Source: CAYMUN01 sp964640775
Lineage (GTDB): Bacteria; Patescibacteriota; Saccharimonadia; Saccharimonadales; UBA4665
DNA length: 9,219 bases
Assembly (NCBI GenBank): GCA_964640775.1
Contig: CAZXIT010000033.1
Coordinates: 1-9,219, forward strand
Direction: 5' to 3'
A program made the position numbers and the translations under genes. The notes beneath the pieces were generated by a model, which saw only the letters and a list, made by a program, of their open reading frames with translations, made no database searches and was not told the DNA's origin. Shown piece after piece: positions 6,894 through 9,219 of this stretch (its first letter is position 1; every line of letters begins with the position of its first letter).

Positions 6894-7609
6894 TCCAATT
6901 CAACCTGCTTCCCGACGTTAAACTCGAATACATCCGGGCTCGCCGCTCGCAGCGGCTGGTATTTGGCGTTGCCGGCATCGTGACTGCCATTTCGGTCGCT
7001 ATATTGCTGGTGGTAGTAAGTATCGGTTTGGCTGAAAAGAAACACCTGAGCGATGTCAATAAAAATATTGCCAGCGAAAGCAGCGATCTCCAGAAAAAGC
7101 CGCAGATTGACAAGATCCTGACCGTCCAAAACCAGCTGGAAAGCTTGCAGAAACTGCATGACACCAAGCTGGCCAGCAGCAGGCTGCTTGATTATATCAA
7201 CCAAGTGACGCCCGCCGAGGACAGCATTACTGAGCTGCATGTCGATTTTGTGACGTTTAAAGTCGCGATCACCGGTAAAGCTGACTCTTTAAGCAATGTA
7301 AACACCTATATCGATACGCTCAAATTTACCACTTATAATGTCCCCGGCGGCGACACCAAAAACCCGCCTTCAGCTTTCAAGGACGTCGTGATGACGAGCT
7401 TTTTGATCGGGACAACCGAAAATGACGGCCCCAAAACCCAGTCAACCTACGGCATAGACTTCACCTATGACCCGTTAATTTTTGATATTACCCAAAATGT
7501 AACCTTGAAGGTACCTGACGACAAGATAACTACTCGATCCGAACTGGAAAAACCGACTGATCTGTTTATCAAGTCGCCTGACGCCGTGACAAACGGAGGG
7601 AGCAGGTAA
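6890..7609 (+). CDS. pilN: type IV pilus inner-membrane platform protein PilN
   Basis: PilN is a bitopic protein that pairs with PilO and docks PilM by its short cytoplasmic tail. The tail carries FNLLP (4-8), the form here of the conserved INLLP motif that sits in the PilM groove. A basic stretch RARRSQR (16-22) precedes the membrane helix at about 24-47. A coiled-coil-like helical region (about 50-100) follows, then an alpha/beta domain (LDYINQVTPAEDSITELHVDF, starting at residue 100) typical of the PilN family. At 239 aa it is somewhat longer than the usual 180-200; the extra is a C-terminal extension from about 180 (YGIDFTYDPLIFDITQNVTL) of unknown role. It starts in an ATGA overlap with pilM and ends one nucleotide before the pilO-like start. 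Confidence 0.92.
   Translation: MIQFNLLPDVKLEYIRARRSQRLVFGVAGIVTAISVAILLVVVSIGLAEKKHLSDVNKNIASESSDLQKKPQIDKILTVQNQLESLQKLHDTKLASSRLLDYINQVTPAEDSITELHVDFVTFKVAITGKADSLSNVNTYIDTLKFTTYNVPGGDTKNPPSAFKDVVMTSFLIGTTENDGPKTQSTYGIDFTYDPLIFDITQNVTLKVPDDKITTRSELEKPTDLFIKSPDAVTNGGSR
7595..7600 (+). promoter_or_regulatory. ribosome binding site of the pilO-like gene
   Basis: GGAGGG within the last codons of pilN lies 10 nt before ATG 7611. It is the strongest Shine-Dalgarno in the window. Confidence 0.7.
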
Positions 7610-7610
7610 T

Positions 7611-8288
7611 ATGGCTAAGCTGCAAGCGTCTACTAAGCGCCTGGCTATCACGCAGGCAAATGCCCGTATGATTATCGTGGTAGGCGTCGCTTCAGTAGTA
7701 AGCATTTTTTGCCTGGTAGGGGCTAAAGCCCTGATGAGCCAGAACACCTATCAAGCCAGGGTCAACAAAGAAAAAGACAAGGCTCACGTCCAGCTGCAGG
7801 CAAACCTGACCGCCGCGGACGATCTAATAGAGTCCTATCAAAAATTCGCCAATAGCGGCAAAAACATATTGGGCGGCAACAGAGTCGGGGCAGGCGACAG
7901 CGACGGCGACAATCCAAAAATTATTCTCGATGCTTTGCCAGGCAGCTATGATTTTCCAGCCCTTGCCTCAAGTGTCGAAAAAATTATCACCGACCGGCAC
8001 TATCAGATCACCAACTTTACCGGTATTGACGACCAGATCAACCAGCAGCAAAATACCACCAGCAGCACGCCAACCGCGCAAGCCATACCCTTTGCCTTTA
8101 CGGTGAGCCATGCTAACTACCTGGCTGTCAAAGACGTTATCGACGCCTTGCAGCTGTCAATCCGTCCAATTCAGGTTGATTCTGTGGCATTGTCGGGCGG
8201 GTCAAGTGACATGGAAATTGTCGTGAATGCCCATACTTACTTTCAGCCGCAGAAAAGCCTAACTATTAAAAAACAGGTCGTGAAATGA
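7611..8288 (+). CDS. pilO: PilO-like type IV pilus platform protein
   Basis: This is the expected partner of PilN: a bitopic protein with a short basic cytoplasmic N-terminus, one membrane helix at about 20-40, a helical coiled-coil-like stretch (about 45-80) and an extracytoplasmic domain. Residues 115-135 (PALASSVEKIITDRHYQITN) and 157-205 (QAIPFAFTVSHANYLAVKDV onward) fit the PilO pattern, in which a strand with a phenylalanine-rich core is followed by a helix and the IRPIQVDSVAL strand. Sequence conservation in PilO is low, so the name rests on fold pattern plus position after pilN. The middle (about 85-105, Gly/Asp/Ser-rich; 142-157, Gln/Thr/Ser-rich) looks like flexible loops. The length of 225 aa is usual. 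Its TGA overlaps the next ATG (ATGA). Confidence 0.85.
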   Translation: MAKLQASTKRLAITQANARMIIVVGVASVVSIFCLVGAKALMSQNTYQARVNKEKDKAHVQLQANLTAADDLIESYQKFANSGKNILGGNRVGAGDSDGDNPKIILDALPGSYDFPALASSVEKIITDRHYQITNFTGIDDQINQQQNTTSSTPTAQAIPFAFTVSHANYLAVKDVIDALQLSIRPIQVDSVALSGGSSDMEIVVNAHTYFQPQKSLTIKKQVVK

Positions 8289-8539
8289 AACAAAAAGACA
8301 TTACCCTAATCGTCGTAGTTGTAGTCGTGAGCGCGGTCTTTGCTCTTGTCCTATCATCGGTTGTTATCGGCTCGCCGCAAAAAAACCCCCAGCAAGCTGA
8401 GGTGGTAGACGTCATCAGTACTGATTTCCCGCCGCCTGACAAAAAATACTTCAACGACAAATCGATCGACCCGACCAAGCTCATTATTATCGGGCAAAAC
8501 GCCAACCCTGAGCCCTTTAAGGGCGCAGCCCAGCCATAA
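8285..8539 (+). CDS. 84-aa single-pass membrane protein of the pil operon, unrecognised
   Basis: I do not recognise this family. A basic start (MKQK) and a Val-rich helix at about 6-28 anchor the protein, with about 55 residues outside the cell, including FPPPDKK (48-54) and a polar Pro-containing end. There is no lipobox cysteine, so it is not a PilP-type lipoprotein. It nevertheless occupies the position of pilP after pilO. A weak AGG lies 7 nt before the start, and the ATGA overlap suggests coupling to pilO. A small extra platform subunit is the likeliest role, inferred only from context. It could also be a diverged remnant of a longer gene. Its stop is followed, in the same frame, by the pilB start 15 nt later. 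Confidence 0.8.
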   Translation: MKQKDITLIVVVVVVSAVFALVLSSVVIGSPQKNPQQAEVVDVISTDFPPPDKKYFNDKSIDPTKLIIIGQNANPEPFKGAAQP

Positions 8540-8545
8540 GGCTGG
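8512..8545 (+). repeat. two short back-to-back inverted repeats before pilB
   Basis: GCCCTT-T-AAGGGC (8512-8524) is followed by CCAGCC-ATAA-GGCTGG (8530-8545), a 6-bp stem with a tetraloop that contains the stop codon of the 84-aa gene. The single-base centre of the first repeat cannot form a hairpin loop without opening pairs, so the second is the better RNA hairpin. There is no T-tract, so this is not an intrinsic terminator. Confidence 0.4.
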
Positions 8546-8554
8546 CACGAGACT

Positions 8555-9219
8555 ATGGCCGTCCTTTTAGCCAATACCCAGCAGCAGCTCGAGGATACGC
8601 TTATCCAGGGCGGGATGATCACGGCCGAAAAATTGGCCGAAGCCAAAACTGAAGCCAAGAAAAAAACCGAGCCCCTGCTCAGTTTTTTAGTAAAAAATAA
8701 CTACATTACCGAAGAGCAGCTGACCAAGGCTACAGCTACGATTACCAAGATGCCGTACGTCAATCTCACCTCGGCTCGCATCGCGCCGGAAACTCTGGCG
8801 CTCTTGCCGCAGGATGTCGCCGAGCGCTATATGGCGGTTCCCTTAGGCGAAATGCAGCACCGTCTGGTCGTTGCCATGCTCGATGCCAACAACGTCCAGG
8901 CCGTGGACTTCCTGAGCAACAAAATTGCCCGTCCGCTCAAAGTTTACGTGGCTAGCGAGGCCGGTATCCGCCAGGTGCTCAAACAATACAGTGCTCGGCT
9001 GGATACCCAGATGAACGATGCTCTCAAGGATCACCTGCAGAACACTGAAGCTGAGGCTGCTGCCGACAAAGCTAAAAATAACAAAGGCGGCAAGGCTGGT
9101 GATAAAAATATCCAGACGATCGTCCAAGATTCGCCGATTAGCAAGGCGCTGTCGGCGATTTTGGAATTTGCCGCCCACAACCGGGCCAGCGATATTCATA
9201 TCGAGCCGCTCGAAAAGGA
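8555..9219 (+). CDS. pilB: type IV pilus extension ATPase PilB/GspE, 3'-truncated by window edge
   Basis: PilB is the cytoplasmic hexameric ATPase that powers pilin polymerisation. The frame is open from ATG 8555 to the window end (221 codons of a usual 550-600). Residues 1-60 are a helical segment containing the usual GMITAEKLAEA and YITEEQLTKA repeats. Residues 65-145 form a GspE N-terminal (MshEN-type) domain: MPYVNL, LLPQDVAERYMAVPL, RLVVAMLDANN. A charged Ala/Lys/Asn/Gly-rich linker (about 150-185) leads to the start of the ATPase domain, VQDSPISKALSAILEFA (190-206) and ASDIHIEP (211-218), a hallmark of the GspE family. The Walker motifs lie beyond the window. The ribosome site is weak (only GAG at 8549-8551), and a small hairpin sits just upstream. 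It is in frame with the preceding 84-aa gene, separated by one TAA and 15 nt, so translation may be coupled. Confidence 0.95.
   Translation, partial: MAVLLANTQQQLEDTLIQGGMITAEKLAEAKTEAKKKTEPLLSFLVKNNYITEEQLTKATATITKMPYVNLTSARIAPETLALLPQDVAERYMAVPLGEMQHRLVVAMLDANNVQAVDFLSNKIARPLKVYVASEAGIRQVLKQYSARLDTQMNDALKDHLQNTEAEAAADKAKNNKGGKAGDKNIQTIVQDSPISKALSAILEFAAHNRASDIHIEPLEK

Noticed and set aside
1..9219. CRISPR arrays, tRNA or rRNA genes, insertion sequences, integrases
   Set aside because: No regularly spaced repeats, no cloverleaf or rRNA-like stretch, and no transposase or recombinase motifs were seen on either strand.

Overview
The window reads as part of a bacterial chromosome of moderate GC. 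It most likely comes from a Candidate Phyla Radiation (Patescibacteria) member of Saccharibacteria (TM7) type. That assignment is an inference from a compact pilM-pilN-pilO-small ORF-pilB type IV pilus operon lying next to a large secreted Cys/Gly/Ser-rich protein of a kind I associate with this group. The operon part seen contains no PilP- or PilQ-like gene, as expected for a single-membrane cell. TGA is used as a normal stop: the surface-protein gene ends in two in-phase TGA codons, and two pil genes end in ATGA overlaps. This excludes the TGA=Gly code of Gracilibacteria and Absconditabacteria. No 16S gene or other phylogenetic marker is present, so the taxonomy stays tentative.

Left part (1-970): the C-terminal two thirds of a DHA2-type (EmrB/QacA-like) 14-helix drug/proton antiporter, cut by the window edge. 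Its stop codon abuts the stop codon of a convergent gene on the minus strand (971-1714). That gene encodes an unrecognised membrane-anchored or secreted protein with six cysteines.

Middle part (1715-5794): a 236-bp divergent promoter region, then two overlapping plus-strand genes. The first encodes a membrane-anchored protein with a SurA-N-like region and a degenerate parvulin-like region (start re-assigned to 1951). The second encodes a 937-residue secreted, modular, 17-cysteine surface protein (start re-assigned to 2981). Their 8-bp overlap suggests translational coupling, and a foldase/client pair is plausible.

Right part (5795-9219): a 55-bp gap with a perfect extended -10 promoter very close to the pilM start, then pilM, pilN, pilO-like, an 84-aa single-pass membrane protein in the slot where diderm bacteria carry pilP, and the first 221 codons of pilB/gspE. 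Stops and starts overlap or lie close together, so this is one operon. PilM (actin-like, cytoplasmic), PilN and PilO (bitopic) would form the alignment platform linking the PilB ATPase to the pilus. No terminator is visible between the surface-protein gene and pilM, so the two blocks may be partly co-transcribed. The surface protein may therefore be functionally tied to the pilus; this is an inference.
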